Both the position numbers and the translations under genes were made by a program. Shown in pieces: positions 34,836-47,123 of a stretch of DNA of 64,000 bases. Each line of letters starts with the position of its first letter. The stretch's first letter is position 1. Under the pieces are notes generated by a model. It ran no database searches, was not told the origin of the DNA, and saw only the letters and a program-made list of their open reading frames with translations. This DNA is from Siphonodentalium dalli. Lineage: Eukaryota > Mollusca > Scaphopoda > Gadilida > Siphonodentaliidae. The stretch lies in NCBI GenBank assembly GCA_032622095.1, contig CP136065.1:205632151-205696150 (forward strand), given 5' to 3'.

Positions 34836-37706
34836 ATGTTCGCCGCGAATGAAGCTAACTGCCCTGACCGCCCATGTGGTGTCCAGGGGTGATTTTAGTT
34901 GCCATAACCGTGCGGGGGTGTCATAGAAAGCCATCGATACACGCAAGTAAGCGTCACATATACATAATATTCATTTACAATTGCAAACAAGCGGCACCCT
35001 GGATTTTTTGTTTTATAAAAGTGATCAAAATAGATCAAATATTTTCCGCCGTAAAACTATCCGAGGTAGTTGCTGAAGACAACTTGGTGACAGATAGAAA
35101 AAAACCCTGTCGATACCCACTAGACCTTCCGACATAATATAAATGCATAGTTTATGAAAAACAGATTATCTAAATATACATATACATTATATTAACTCTC
35201 AGATATGGGTTAAATTTGATGGGTAAACTTTCATAACAATGGGTATATATACCGCGAGACTTTAGAAGATTTAGTGGTCAGAAAAATACCGGACAAAGAG
35301 CTAATTGCATCACTCGGAAGTTGCACGTGGCACGGTGAAACTTCTGATAGGCAAATTCCACACTTGGTCAAATGCACGAATCTGGGAAACCCCCTCCATT
35401 GGCTGGAACACCAATCCAGTGACATCTGGATTAGATCCATATCCGTGAGTGCTGAGTCCACGACTTATACATATATATACGCCTTCATCCGCGATTCACC
35501 TTCCCGACTTAGACGGGGTGCCTAAGATCCTCGACATATACCATGATGGACGTACACTATAGAAACAGTTTGGATCCAGACACTATATTTAAATGCCTGG
35601 AGTCCCAGAGTGTTTCATTGTAGACAACACCGAAAAGATTCTGGATACGGCAATCTGTGTATAAGAGTGTAATCACGACATCATCGTGTCTTCTGATAGA
35701 TATTCGATAATTAATATCGCTCATCTGATCACGTGGAACATGTGTTCATCGGCGTGGAAACTATTGATGATCGCCGACAATGGTGAAGATAGAACAATTT
35801 ACCGCTATGATGAGTCTATGAGAAATCGATGATGAGATAAGCTTTCGGGAGTCTATCGTGAGAATATTATACAGTTTACCCATTCCAGTGAGTTTATATC
35901 CAATGATCTGTAGCCAAGTATAACCACGTGAAACACAAAGACGGCATGCTTAGTCTTGAGTTTAAACGCAGTTTAGACCTAAAATTGGCGTGTTCCCTCT
36001 ATAAAACATATATAACGATTACGAACATGAATAGCGATGTTCATGCGTTTGACACACAATATCGATAGCAATTGCCGGTCGGTAGTTCGGGAGAAAATTT
36101 GCAAATTTGTTTCCTGCATTAAAATCTGTGATGCCTCGAGTATAATTCGTCGACTTGTTTAATGACATACTTTTAAAATATGTTAAAATAACGTTGAGCC
36201 AGGTGATTTACACTGAAATAACACGAGTTTCGTGTCGATGTGCCTGTTTTTTTTGTGCCCAGTTTTGGAAATATTTCCAACAGTTGGAAAGATTGAGGTA
36301 CATTTCTGGTTTTCGCATATGTATCTTCGCCGATGTCTCATGGTTACAGTGTGTAACTTTTATGAGCGCGTTAATTTCTTTCGATTTGCTAGATGCTGAC
36401 CACCACCTGTATATGAGCAATTATCACTGCGCTGGCGCTTGCTGGTTATACCAGCGCTGGCCAATGCTGGTATAATACCGGCTTGCCGATGCAGCATGGT
36501 ATACCTGCTGGGACCGTACCGTGCGTGCATGCGTGCAAAACATCACGGCACCAGAACGGCGAACCGGCATGTTTATACTGGGTCACTGCTGTGAATTATT
36601 TTGGTTATATACAACACAGCTGTGTGTTACATCTACATGTATAATATTTAGTATATTATAATAATATCATGATTTATTATTGCGTTATGGTTTATTAACG
36701 GACCGACATGAATGACTAACAACCCGAGGGTCTCCGTCGACGGCCACTAATGTAGACACAACGGGCTGTTAATCATTCCGCGAGGACCGTTAATACGCCC
36801 GACAAAGCCATGTTATTACTATTATTATCAGTGACATGGTGACGCATCGGGCGGGGGGGGGGGGGGCGCTATTATTACCAGGCGGCCCGGTGTTCGATGA
36901 CGTTGAAACGCCACGAAGCACTCCGTTAATGGACAATAGGGAACGCCCTATAAAGTGATAATAATTCATATTCAAAAACTATTTATGTATGACGTTAAAG
37001 CGAACAAGATGTACGTCAATTGTGTTTATTCTAGTTTCACCCCATTCCGATCATGTACCTAACTGTTCTGGAACATCACACGACTCTTAATAAGTATAAC
37101 ATCGAAAGTTTATACACACGGGGCGCATGCGTACTAGTCTAGCAGGTTTAACTTCTGTGTGATTTAATAGCAACGATCTCAGTCTGAGAATATTAAATCA
37201 GCGACTGTTCAAAAACTTCAAGGATAAGAGGTTTCCTTGACATTAATATTGCCTCTATATATTTCCCTTCAAAGTCGTTAGCACTGGCGGACTTGGTGTA
37301 AATAATATACCTATATATTATTAATGTGAATCTATCGGATGCGATGATACATTTGCGGTTAATTTCACGGTACTGGGGTCTACGCTGTTAACGATTGTTT
37401 GAAATTCGAATTTTCATTGATCTTGTAATAGTGAAATGAACTTGATGGGAGCGATAATAATATCGACAGATATATCGAGAATCTATATATATTTCCGGTT
37501 GTCGGATTATTGCTTGATAAAAATAAATCATTTGTAAGGCCAGTTTGAGCGTCGAAATTAGTTTTGATTCCGGTGGTCTATATACTGTTTCAAGCCGTTG
37601 CTGTGACCGATTGGTATGTCACTGTGTTGTTTCGTTACCCCAAAACTGTATGTCGCATTATATGAAGGAATAACTGATATGAGCCACATCAGTCTTATTT
37701 CCTTAA

Positions 37707-37961
37707 CCCTTTCTATGCTAAATACTCATAGCTCAGTATTCAGTAGTTCTCACATAAAATGTTTTGATAATAAGTTCAACAAACGACCACATTTGTTGCA
37801 CTTATTATCTGAATATTTCCCACCAATGAATATAAATCCTTCCTTGTGTTATTTGTTCGTATGTCTGTCGCCTGCTCAGTTTTTTTCTGGACACCCTCCA
37901 AATGAATTCTAGACTATTCCAGTGTATAGTGGGCGAGAGAAGCCATTTCGTATAGAAAGGG
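37707..37961. mobile_element. TTAA MITE, CCCTTTCTAT family
   Basis: TTAA at 37703-37706 and 37962-37965. Ends CCCTTTCTATGC and complement of CCCTTTCTATAC. Lacks the shared hairpin. Confidence 0.82.
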
Positions 37962-38349
37962 TTAAAACAAACCTGGCAGGCAGGGCATATATGATTCCTT
38001 ATGTTTTATAAGTCTGTCGATACCGGATACTACTATTAATTACTGCATGTATAACCATATTACGCTATTTATTTGGGCTGCCCAATTACTTGTATCAATT
38101 TCCATGTGATTCCAGGGAGCTACCTATACGTCGATTACTTCCCCCCAGATATATTCATACATACATACATACATACATGCATATATGTCATAATCTATTC
38201 TATTACACGAATAACACTGAAAAATAGGCCGTTCCTCCATCTCAATCGGTGTTATATTTTTCAAGCCGTTGCACATTCGTGGAATGAAACGACGTCGACG
38301 CCACAAGACATAAATGACGTTGGCCTCGACTATGAAACTGTAACTTTAA

Positions 38350-38574
38350 CCCTTCCATGACTGCAGCTTCCTCAAATTTTGCGAAACCCCTGTGCCAATG
38401 TGTTCTCCTATGTATGCGACTTTCCCATTGGCCTAACAATATTTACCATGACATTGTAAGCAAGTACATTCTCGTATATACCCAAGGTTCCCTATGGGAC
38501 ACTCGGATATATTAGAGAATGCACTAGCACATGATATTTAATGCTGCACCAGCGCTGCTCCCGTCATCAAAGGG
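38350..38574. mobile_element. TTAA MITE, CATGGCGG family, reversed
   Basis: TTAA at 38346-38349 and 38575-38578. Ends CCCTTCCATGACTGCAG and CCCGTCATCAAAGGG. Diverged hairpins. Lies 455 bp from the loop F/C exon donor. Confidence 0.8.
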
Positions 38575-39028
38575 TTAAAATAAAATCATCATCACACATG
38601 CCAAGTCGAGAAATCGAGAAATATCATGGAATAACTCTTCAGAAAACATAACAAATGAGAAGTTAGGAGATGTCGGTCGGGCGTGTAATAAACACAGAAC
38701 CGCACATTTGTGTTACTGGCTGCTAGTTTATGGCAGTCGGACGATCGCATTCGACCTATCGTGCTAACAGTTTGCTATCACACTCGTTTAATAAACTGAC
38801 GGTCAGGAACACGCAAGTGCGGTTCTTTGTATACAAAGAAGTGGGACACACTATTAAACACACATATTATACGAGGAGTATATTCTATAACCAAAATGGG
38901 CACACAAATCAACTGTTAAAAATGAGAGGATATATCTGCATTTTATTTCCAGCTGAATATGGACGCAAGTGGATATTATTGATAACGAACCATACTAAAA
39001 ATAGCGACCAACATACTTTTGAACGCAC

Positions 39029-39166
39029 CTGTAAGTACAGCCTCTGTTCTCTGTAAAGTTTCGTAAGCCACTATTGAAAACTGCGGAAGTTCAACTTTGT
39101 CGACCCCTTCAACGGCGTGTTTGTTGTGCCGCCAATACATCACAAGGTCTTGTTTGGTATAACCAT
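39029..39166 (-). CDS. GABA-A receptor beta/LCCH3-like subunit, loop F to loop C exon
   Basis: This is the second exon in the window and follows the Cys-loop exon after a 22-kb intron. It completes the loop B Tyr and reads GYTKQDLVMYWRHNKHAVEG, then VDKVELPQFSIVAYETLQ, then RTEAVLTG. GYT and ELPQFSI are beta-subunit hallmarks, and the closing L-T-G begins loop C of the agonist site. The acceptor is tttcag (39167-39172). The donor begins GTGCGT at 39028. The length is 138 bp, the same as the vertebrate counterpart, and it ends with the first base of a Gly codon. It is the one donor-bearing exon of this gene without an obvious duplicated copy beside it. Extracellular domain; confidence is high because length, phase and motifs all agree. 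Confidence 0.94.
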
Positions 39167-40044
39167 CTGAAAGAAATGAGTGAAGAGTAAGAGAGGTAAA
39201 GGTCAAGTTTTCCTAACTCAATTCCCAATAGATCACGACAGAGAAAGGGAACACATGTGTTCAGAAATCCAAATAAATGTGTTCGCTCTAATTTGACACT
39301 GATTTTTTATGCTAGGCCGTGTTTCGTATATGTTTCAGCCTACATCTTGGATTGGCTGAATCTACAATTTGGTGTAACATACAGTTCACAAATGTTCACT
39401 ATCCACATGACTGTTTATTTTCAGTTGGATTATAAGAATGGCAACGACTCTGGAATGTTTGTAGATTCTCCGCGGGAGTGCGTGCAAGGATAGGTTGTGT
39501 TGCTACCGCATCTAAACATATAATAAAATGACAGCCATTTCAATACTGCAAAATCTCAAGAATATGACACAATATCTTTCAATTTAATCTGTGATATTGC
39601 TTTGTTTGCTATGGGCCCATGTGACCCCCGTATAACGCGGAAACCAATACGTTTGTTCAATAGAACAAACAATTAGGCGACAGATTCTTAAACATCAGCG
39701 ACATCCTCGTGTACACATATATCCAAAAAGATCCAAAAACTCATCACAGACAAACATAAAGTATAGGCAATATCCCTACAGTGCATGAACAGGAACCTCG
39801 CGTCATGGAGACGTCTGAAAAGAACCAGTCATCAAGTCCGTTATCCGCTCCACGCATGGCAGGAATAATGCTGATCTGCTGGCTGATCTGTCAAGAATTG
39901 ATGTAGAGCAGACGATTTCAATAGCTGCAAGTTTTGTGTAAATGTCAGCCCCACCGAGACAGGAAATGAATGCCCCCGCTGCCGATGTTCTGTGTAGAAG
40001 GTAAGACGAGCCGAATCCGGAATTGAAAGTCTCGAGTTAATTAA

Positions 40045-40371
40045 CCCTTTACCCAACAGAAGGGCCCTGTGCCAATGCATTCTCTTATATATGCGAGTCG
40101 ACCATAGGTCGCCTCGCATATATAATAGAATGCATTGGCTTAACACATTAAAAATTATAAAATTGTTAAAGAATGTAAGAAAAAATGGTAAAAAAAGATT
40201 TTTTTTAGGCCAATGCATTGGCACAGGGCATAACTGTAACTATCACAATGTGGTCAATGAGCCGGTTCCAATAATATCCATATTTGTATGGTTTTATTGA
40301 GACAGACGGAAGATATATTAGGCTGTTGAAGCTTTAATTGGGCGTTTTTGGCCGGTTTGTTGGGTAAAGGG
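40045..40371. mobile_element. TTAA MITE, CCCTTTACCC family (copy 3)
   Basis: TTAA at 40041-40044 and 40372-40375. One full hairpin (40071-40139); the second is reduced to CCAATGCATTGGC. Confidence 0.85.
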
Positions 40372-40664
40372 TTAAGTGAAAATGTTCGACATTCTCCGAA
40401 ATCGATGGAACAGCTTGTGCGTAAATGAGCGACCGTTGTATCCTTGACATCGCAGCATGCCAATTGACTTGAATCAAATGTGTTAATACTCAACTCATAT
40501 TATCGATACACTCAACAGTCGATCCACTGATACCATGACGTGTCTCCATCATATGGTTTTTCGTCAGTACTGCCGAAATCTTAGTTTAGTTTATAGGGCT
40601 TACAGCTGCTTTCGGTTTTACAAATGGAACACCACACATAGGATTACTTTCACCCGAAATCACC

Positions 40665-41330
40665 CACTGTACGTAGAAGCAACAGGTCCCGTGGTGCGAT
40701 ACCCCCACCATGCGTATCCATCTTAATACCTTAATACAAGGTTTCTATCAATCGGACCAGTATTGAGCATAGACTCATGCGATCAAAATTTATGAAAATC
40801 CCCTGTGCATGAGATAATGCCACATTTATTTAGACCATATTTGCACCATTAATATGATGTATCTCCCGCGTCGATAAATTGAAGATCATCAAAGGTATAT
40901 ATGAACAGATGCATACTTTCCAAACCGGACAAACCCTTGAACAGATTCTCATCAAATAAAGCACTGCAGAATTCCACTTGTCACAATGATTTACCATGTA
41001 TGGTCTTGTCTGTGTGACCTCAGCAGAGTAAATTCTGCAGTGCTACTATGCTATATTTGATGAGAAACTGTTCAAGGGTTCGTCCGATTTCGAAAGTATG
41101 CATCTGTTCATATATATCTTATCGATGCGGGAGATAAATCAAAATAAAGGTGCGAATATGGTCTAAATAACTGTGTTTGTGGCATCATCTCATGCACAGG
41201 GGATTTTGATGAATTTTGTACGCACGTGAGTCTATGCTCAATATTGGTCTGAGAGATACAAACATTGTATTAAGGTGTATACTCATGGTGGGGTTGTCGC
41301 ACCAGGGGACCTGTGGTAGAAACCATGTGT
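40665..41330. mobile_element. Long foldback, about 300-bp arms
   Basis: The left arm (40670-40985) is an imperfect complement of 41010-41325; shared blocks include CATGAGATAATGCC, GAACAGATGCATACTTTC and TGAGCATAGACTCA. Only about 25 bp separate the arms. Non-coding. Confidence 0.75.
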
Positions 41331-41334
41331 CGCT

Positions 41335-41640
41335 GATTTGCCCACTGTCCACATCAGGTTACTACCCGTGCGTGATACGCCCATATCGGGATTAGAACCA
41401 GCACCGTTGGACGCCTTACCAACTGAACCACGGGGCCCACAACGTTGGACGGCTTACCAACTAAACCACCGGGCCCCAACGTTGGACGCCTTACCAACTA
41501 AACTACCGGCCCCCCAACGTTGGACGGCTTACCGACTAAACCACAGGGCCCCAACGCTGGACGGCTTACCAACTAAACCACCGGGCCCCCAACGTTGGAC
41601 GGCTTACCAACTAAACTACCGGGCCCCAGTACTTTAGTCT
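41335..41640 (-). mobile_element. tRNA-derived SINE with its A-box head amplified six times
   Basis: On the minus strand a single B box-like GGTTCTAATCCCGA (about 41392) is preceded by six tandem copies, 37-38 bp each, of a unit reading GGTGGTTTAGTTGGTAAG then CCGTCCAACGTT. The unit holds an A box-like TAGTTGGTAAG. The tRNA 5' half has thus been multiplied while the 3' half is single. Unit boundaries are clear on the plus strand as GGACGGCTTACCAACTAAAC. Confidence 0.75.
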
Positions 41641-41654
41641 GCCATTGAGCTCAA

Positions 41655-41772
41655 ACAGATACCATTACCAGCATACGGTATGAATGGACCTGAAGGAAGG
41701 AATGTCATATACCTGTGGATGATCTGAATCAAACGCATTCGATCTCTGTCATCAATCCCTCGTGAGTGGTGA
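41655..41772. repeat. Left part of a repeat split by a LINE
   Basis: Matches 44518-44640 closely (ACGGTATGAATGGACCTGAA, GATGATCTGAATCAAACGCA). It continues at 43758 after the LINE. Confidence 0.75.
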
Positions 41773-43378
41773 AAAAAAAAATATTTGAGAAATGTATCTT
41801 TCGACATTTATCAAAATACTTATACGAAAATAAGCTCCTAACAGATATACAATCGGGTTTCACTCCAAATGACAGTACTGTATTCCAACTAACAGACATA
41901 TATAATTATCTTATTTCATCTTTAGACGAAGGAAAAGAAATAAGGTGTCTTTTCTGTGACATCAGCAAAGCTTTTGATAAAGTTTGGCATAAGGGATTAT
42001 TGTCCAAATTAAGTAACCTAGGTGTGTGTGAAAACACATACGACATTTTGAAAAATTATTTGGAAAATCGACAACAATGAGTCATTTTGGAAACTACCCA
42101 GTCGTCTTGGAAATCTGTAGAATCTGGTGTCCCCCAAGGGTAAATACTGGGTCCCCTACTATTCTTGATATACATCAATGATATAGCAGACGATATAACA
42201 AGTAATATCCGACTTTTTGCAGACGATACCTCCCTTTTTCTAGCAGTAGAAGATCCCATAATGGCTGCTGACGTCCTAAACAAAGATATATCGAAAATAC
42301 ATGATTGGTCTAACAAATGGCTTGTTAAATTTAACCCATCCAAAACTGAATCCCTCTTAGTTAGCAGGAAAGAAATTAAACCTAGCCACCCCATCTCAAA
42401 ATGGCAAATCAGCCAATATGCGAAGTAGCGACACATAAACACCTAGGTCTAACCTTTAGTTCCGATGGTAAATGGAAATACCATATCGCAGATATTGAAA
42501 AACGAGCTTATAGTAGGCTGTCCCTGCTGAGGAGGCATAAATTTTACCTTGACAGGAGGTCACTAGAAAGAATATATTTATCATTTATTCGTCCTGTCCT
42601 GGAGTATGCCTCCTCAGTTTGGGACAACTGCAGCAACGAAGAAGCTAATGAATTAGAAGAAATCCAATACGAAGCCGCAAGAATCGTAACTGGCGCGACA
42701 AGAAGCTGTAGTAAAGAGGGCTTGCTCCACGAAACTGGGTGAGAGACACTTACGAATAGACGCCGAAAAACCAAGCTAACTCAATTTTTCAAAATGGTGA
42801 AAAAGTCAACACCCGCCTACCTATACATATATGTTTCCCCTATATCAGGGAGTTTAACAAATTACGACTTCAGACCTAAAGACATGAAACCGGTTTTTTG
42901 TAATACTGAATCATATAAAAAATCCTTTTTACCTGCAGCTGTGAGTCTATGGAATGATCTACCACCGGAGGCTAAAAATTGTGAAACCATATCGGACTTC
43001 AAATCTTTTCTTAATACTGACCTCGTCGTGAGCCCCCGTTACATGGAATTTGCTTACACAAGACGAAGTCAAATTTTTCATTGTCGACTACGACTAGGGT
43101 GTAGCAATCTGAACTACGACTTATATCTCAATCATTTGCAAGACAATCAATATTGTATATGTGGCGAAATTGAAACAGTATCACACTTCTTGCACTATTG
43201 CCCAGTCTTTGAAGCCGAGAGAGATATATGTCTCAGCAACCTTAATAATTTGGAAACAAAAACACTCTTAGAAGGTTCAAAATCACTTCCCTTGTCCAAA
43301 AACATTGAGATATTCGCTAACATTCAGAAATATATAGAACTAACTGGCAGAATCAAGCCATATTATGCACAGACCTGA
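41773..43378 (+). pseudogene. Broken LINE reverse transcriptase
   Basis: Motifs in order: CDISKAFDKVWHKGL (RT motif A), SGVPQG, LFADDTSLF (catalytic FADD box), the thumb-type segments HKHLGL and RPVLEYASSVWD, then SLWNDLPPEA and a C-terminal C-x-C...H...C cluster (CICG with HFLHYCP). Broken by in-frame stops near 42078, after PQG near 42139 and near 42740, and by a frameshift near 42420. The last 194-residue part is still open (42794-43378). Not able to mobilise itself. Confidence 0.88.
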
Positions 43379-43757
43379 TGTATACGACCTTAGGCTACGT
43401 ATGGAACAAATTAAAAACGCATTAAAATCAAAATTAAACTAAGTGTAACATCAATCCCAAAAGTACCCTGCCAAAACCTGCTACGATTGAGGGGGGGGGG
43501 GGGGGGGCTATCAGGCACATTATAATTAACAATAACAGTAAGTAATTTCTTGAGTTGTATACATTCATATACATCGAAATGTACGTTCTAGTTTTGTCTG
43601 TATGAAACGGTCACCATTCATTATTTCATACGTGTAGGTGATGGCTTAAGATAAGCATTATGCTTACTGCCAAATCCCATTATAACCATCAATATCTCTC
43701 ATCATCATACCGTGAATTTTGTACATTATATTGGTTAAAATAAAATATGTTTAAACT
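41773..43757 (+). mobile_element. 5'-truncated dead non-LTR retrotransposon (LINE)
   Basis: Inserted in a repeat whose uninterrupted relative is at 44518-44885, so both edges are defined to within a few bases. It begins within the reverse transcriptase domain; endonuclease and RT N-terminus are absent. A poly-G run lies in the 3' region (about 43492-43507) and the end is AT-rich (AAAATAAAATATGTTT). The clade is uncertain, CR1/Jockey-like by general look. Confidence 0.85.
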
Positions 43758-43975
43758 AACACAGAATCCATAGTTAACTTACTCGGGAGATAAAAGTGCA
43801 TGTCTGATCTCCCGATCCGATGGAGAAGTGTAAGCGGAAGCACACAGTCGGTAATGGAAAGTGGCTGACGTGAAAGCCCATAAGTATTTTATGTGTAACC
43901 ATTTAAGGTAAGTGGGTGTCTGACCGGGTAGCAAAACTTCCAAGGTTAGTGACCCCACACCTAGCACACTAGAAT
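43758..43975. repeat. Right part of the LINE-split repeat
   Basis: Matches 44633-44790: ATAGTTAACTTAC, GGAGATAAAAG, GAGAAGTGTAAGCGGAAGCA and GGTAATGGAAAGTGGCTG in the same order. Confidence 0.7.
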
Positions 43976-44517
43976 GACAGAGAACAAGTCAGAGCAATGC
44001 ACTGGCAGGTGGACCAAGAATGCCTTTTAGAAAGTCAACTAAGGAAAAAAGTAAAACAGATAGGAACGCATTTGTCATAAGAATTTTCCACACAATATAT
44101 ACTGGTAGGTGCAAAATGAACGGAATATATGGCAGAGTATGCATTGATTGTCATGTATAGCATTACACATACTAGGATTTGTCACAGTAATCTTAGTTGC
44201 CCACACCATAATGTATCTATATTATATATCATAATGTGCAGATATGCGCACGATGGGGAGTATAGTCTCCCGAACATTTAGCCATATATATTATGATTAT
44301 GATTATGATTATTTATTCATAACTCAATATAACATATATTTTTACACAATTAATGTATAAAAACAACGAATTAATATATATATATATGTGATACGAAATG
44401 AAGTTGCAGCTTATCCTATATATATCGTTTTATATTATTAGTTAAAGGCATAGCCAAGTTTATAAATATTATGAGTTTAAACCATGGATGTAAATGCACC
44501 GTTGTGTAAAAGTTAAA

Positions 44518-44885
44518 GACAGATACCATTACAGCAAACGGTATGAATGGACCTGAAGGAATGTCACATAGCTGCGGATGATCTGAATCAAACGCATCCG
44601 ACCTATGTCATCAATCCCTCGTGAGTGGTGAACACAGAAGCCCTAGTTAACTTACACGGATCTCTATACGTAATAGGGAGATAAAAGGTGAATGTCTGAG
44701 CTCTCGATCCGGTCTCCGTTATAATGGAGACTGATGGAGAAGTGTAAGCGGAAGCACATCGTCGGTAATGGAAAGTGGCTGTCGTGAAAGCCCAGAAGAA
44801 TATGTGCCAAGGACACGGCGATTGATTACAGGCAATAACTGTCAGATCAGAAACTGTTCCCGCGACACATATATGCACCACACAT
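44518..44885. repeat. Uninterrupted copy of the repeat
   Basis: Shows the empty site GTGGTGAACACAGAAG corresponding to the LINE insertion point. A more diverged third relative is near 45290-45420 (AATACAGGCAATAAC, CGCGACACACAT). Confidence 0.7.
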
Positions 44886-44996
44886 CCCTATACCATTATT
44901 TGTATCCATATTAGCAAAACATAATAATTGTATACGTGTAAAAAGCTTTAGAGTAATATCCCGTAAGCGTGTGCAAATATCTTATAGTATACCATT

Positions 44997-45255
44997 GGTT
45001 GTCGCGCTGAAGAGATCCTAAGCCAAGGAAATATGACAATTATGTCCACGTATTATTTGTAATTTTGTTCTGTTTGTTCAAATAAAATATTGTTTAAACC
45101 AAATATGTTAATTATAACCACTAGTTATTGGTTGTCGCGCTGAAGAGATCCTAAGCCAAGGAAATATGTTAATTATGTACATGTATTTTTTGTAATTTTG
45201 TTCTTTTAGTTAAAATAAAATATTGTTTAAATCAAATATGATAATTATAACCACT
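44997..45255. repeat. Tandem duplication, about 129 bp x 2
   Basis: Both units start TTGGTTGTCGCGCTGAAGAG and end in AATAAAATATTGTTTAAA with ATAATTATAACCACTA. The unit ends look like a retroelement 3' end. Confidence 0.8.
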
Positions 45256-46133
45256 AATTAATCAGTCAGAGGAAACGTTGCTTTAAAAAACGTGAATACA
45301 GGCAATAACCAGCGGAGATGTTGCCAACAGCCTGTCGCGGTATCACACAAGACGGTGGGTTCGCGACACACATTTTATGTGCATAGTCCTAGACCATTAA
45401 TATCCCATGTGGAATTATACCCATCAATGTCGCACAGAAGGGGCGCTTTTTGTCTGGAGAAATAAGCGGGGGCGATCATATTTCACACACGGATGATAAT
45501 TATAATCGTGATTAAATCAGACGGAACAGTTCTACTGCAATTAAGTGTACCAATAAAAGGTGAACAAATGTAGGATTTTATTAACATGTTGCGTACCAAG
45601 CTTAGAATCGCTATCATCTAGCTGGTTTTGAGAAGGCGAGAACTATTGTGGTAGAGTATATATCTAACTGAGTCGAACACAGATAAATATACCGCCACAT
45701 TTTTCATACCATCTGAGAGAATTAACTTGTGACAAATGACACTGACCGCTTAATCCGCAATATAGTGATGCAGTGGGCAATGGTCGTAAGAGTTTGGTGT
45801 AGCCGATAGTCAAACCGATAATGCCAATTCCGATCTGAAAGCTCTTGTTGGATCTAAGAATATAAAAATTCTGGCCAGGGGTAATTGGGTGGGAAGAAAA
45901 GAAAAAAAATACAGCCGTACGTTCGGAGGTTTGCGGCATGCAAACGGTGAGATGTATCCCCTTTTATAGGACAACAGGCAAATATTATTTTGGATATGAC
46001 TGATAAAAAATAGATATTTCAGAGTCAAAGTTATTCTGTATTTTTCAAGTTGACAACGAGGACGCTCTAAATGTACGTGGGGTTTATAAGAAGAGCAAAA
46101 TATAGACAATCTCTTGCGACCATTTCAAATTAA

Positions 46134-46504
46134 CCCTTTACCCAACAAAACGGCCAAAACCGGCCAAATAAAGCTTCAACAGCCTAAAATATCTTCGGTC
46201 TGTCTCAATAGAACCATACAAATATGGATATCATTGGAACCGGCTCCTTGACCACATTGTGATAGTTACAGTTATGCCCTGTGCCAATGCATTCTATTAT
46301 ATATGCGAGTCGACCATAGGTCGCCTCGCATATATAATTGAATGCATTTAACACTTTTTACCATTTTTTCTTACATTCTTTAACAATTTTATAATTTTTA
46401 ATGTGTTAAGCCAATGCATTCTCTTATATATGCGAGGCGACCTATGGTCGACTCGCATATATAAGAGAATGCATTGGCACATGGCCCTTCTGTTGGGTAA
46501 AGGG
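46134..46504. mobile_element. TTAA MITE, CCCTTTACCC family (copy 4)
   Basis: TTAA at 46130-46133 and 46505-46508. Hairpins at 46283-46350 and 46410-46478. Nearly identical at its left part to the copy at 60401. Confidence 0.88.
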
Positions 46505-46582
46505 TTAACGATGTATACGACAACATCAGCAGAAGACGAGTTGCGGGTAAAATTAAAATTAAAAAGAGTTCAAACTATCGTT

Positions 46583-47123
46583 CGCATGGTCATGTAGATC
46601 ATACCATGAATATCTACTCTGACTAACGCCCGTAGAGATCATATCCCACCAGTACAAAACCTTGGAACATTTTGAAGTTTTGACAGGGAAACTTATAAAG
46701 TCGAAAGAATAACTCAGTGAATATATTTCTTAGTAATTACCTGTTCCTTAATAATGTAATTAACTGTAGGTGAAGATCCCAACAAGGAAATTTCACGATT
46801 TAAGTGACTTTGTGAGCGATTTTGCTTTGCGTCGCTGTCAATTATCGAGTTTCTCCTGGGTAAATAATTCTATGTTTATTGCGATATTGGCTCACAAAAA
46901 TCACAGAAAAGCATGCAATTTCGAGTTGGGACCTGTACCTGCAGTGAAGTACATTATCAGGAACATGTAATAACTAAGAAATATATTCCCTGCGTATTTT
47001 TTTTCGACTTGATAAAGTTCCCTGTCAAAACTTCAAAAAGTTACCAGGTTTTGTACTGGTAGAATATGATCTCTCGGACGTTAGACAGAGTAGAGATTCG
47101 TGGCATGATCTACATTGTCATGC
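46583..47123. mobile_element. Foldback element, about 150-bp arms
   Basis: Arms share CATGTAGATCAT, AGATCATAT, CAGTACAAAACCT and AACTTCAAAA-type blocks in opposite orientation. The central 250 bp are unique. No coding capacity. Confidence 0.68.

Larger units (their letters stand above)
32200..39028 (-). other. Intron between loop F/C and M1 exons (6.8 kb)
   Basis: Holds an AAC microsatellite, one GTGACCCGCC-family MITE flanked by two related host repeats (34222-34320 and 34867-34935), and two TTAA MITEs near 38 kb. The stretch 34940-37700 shows a poly-G run near 36851 and unique AT-rich DNA. No further exon was recognised. Confidence 0.8.

Noticed and set aside
41338-41637. Frame with repeated WTAYQLN-type peptide
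   Set aside because: The peptide repeat is the translation of the amplified SINE head, not a protein.
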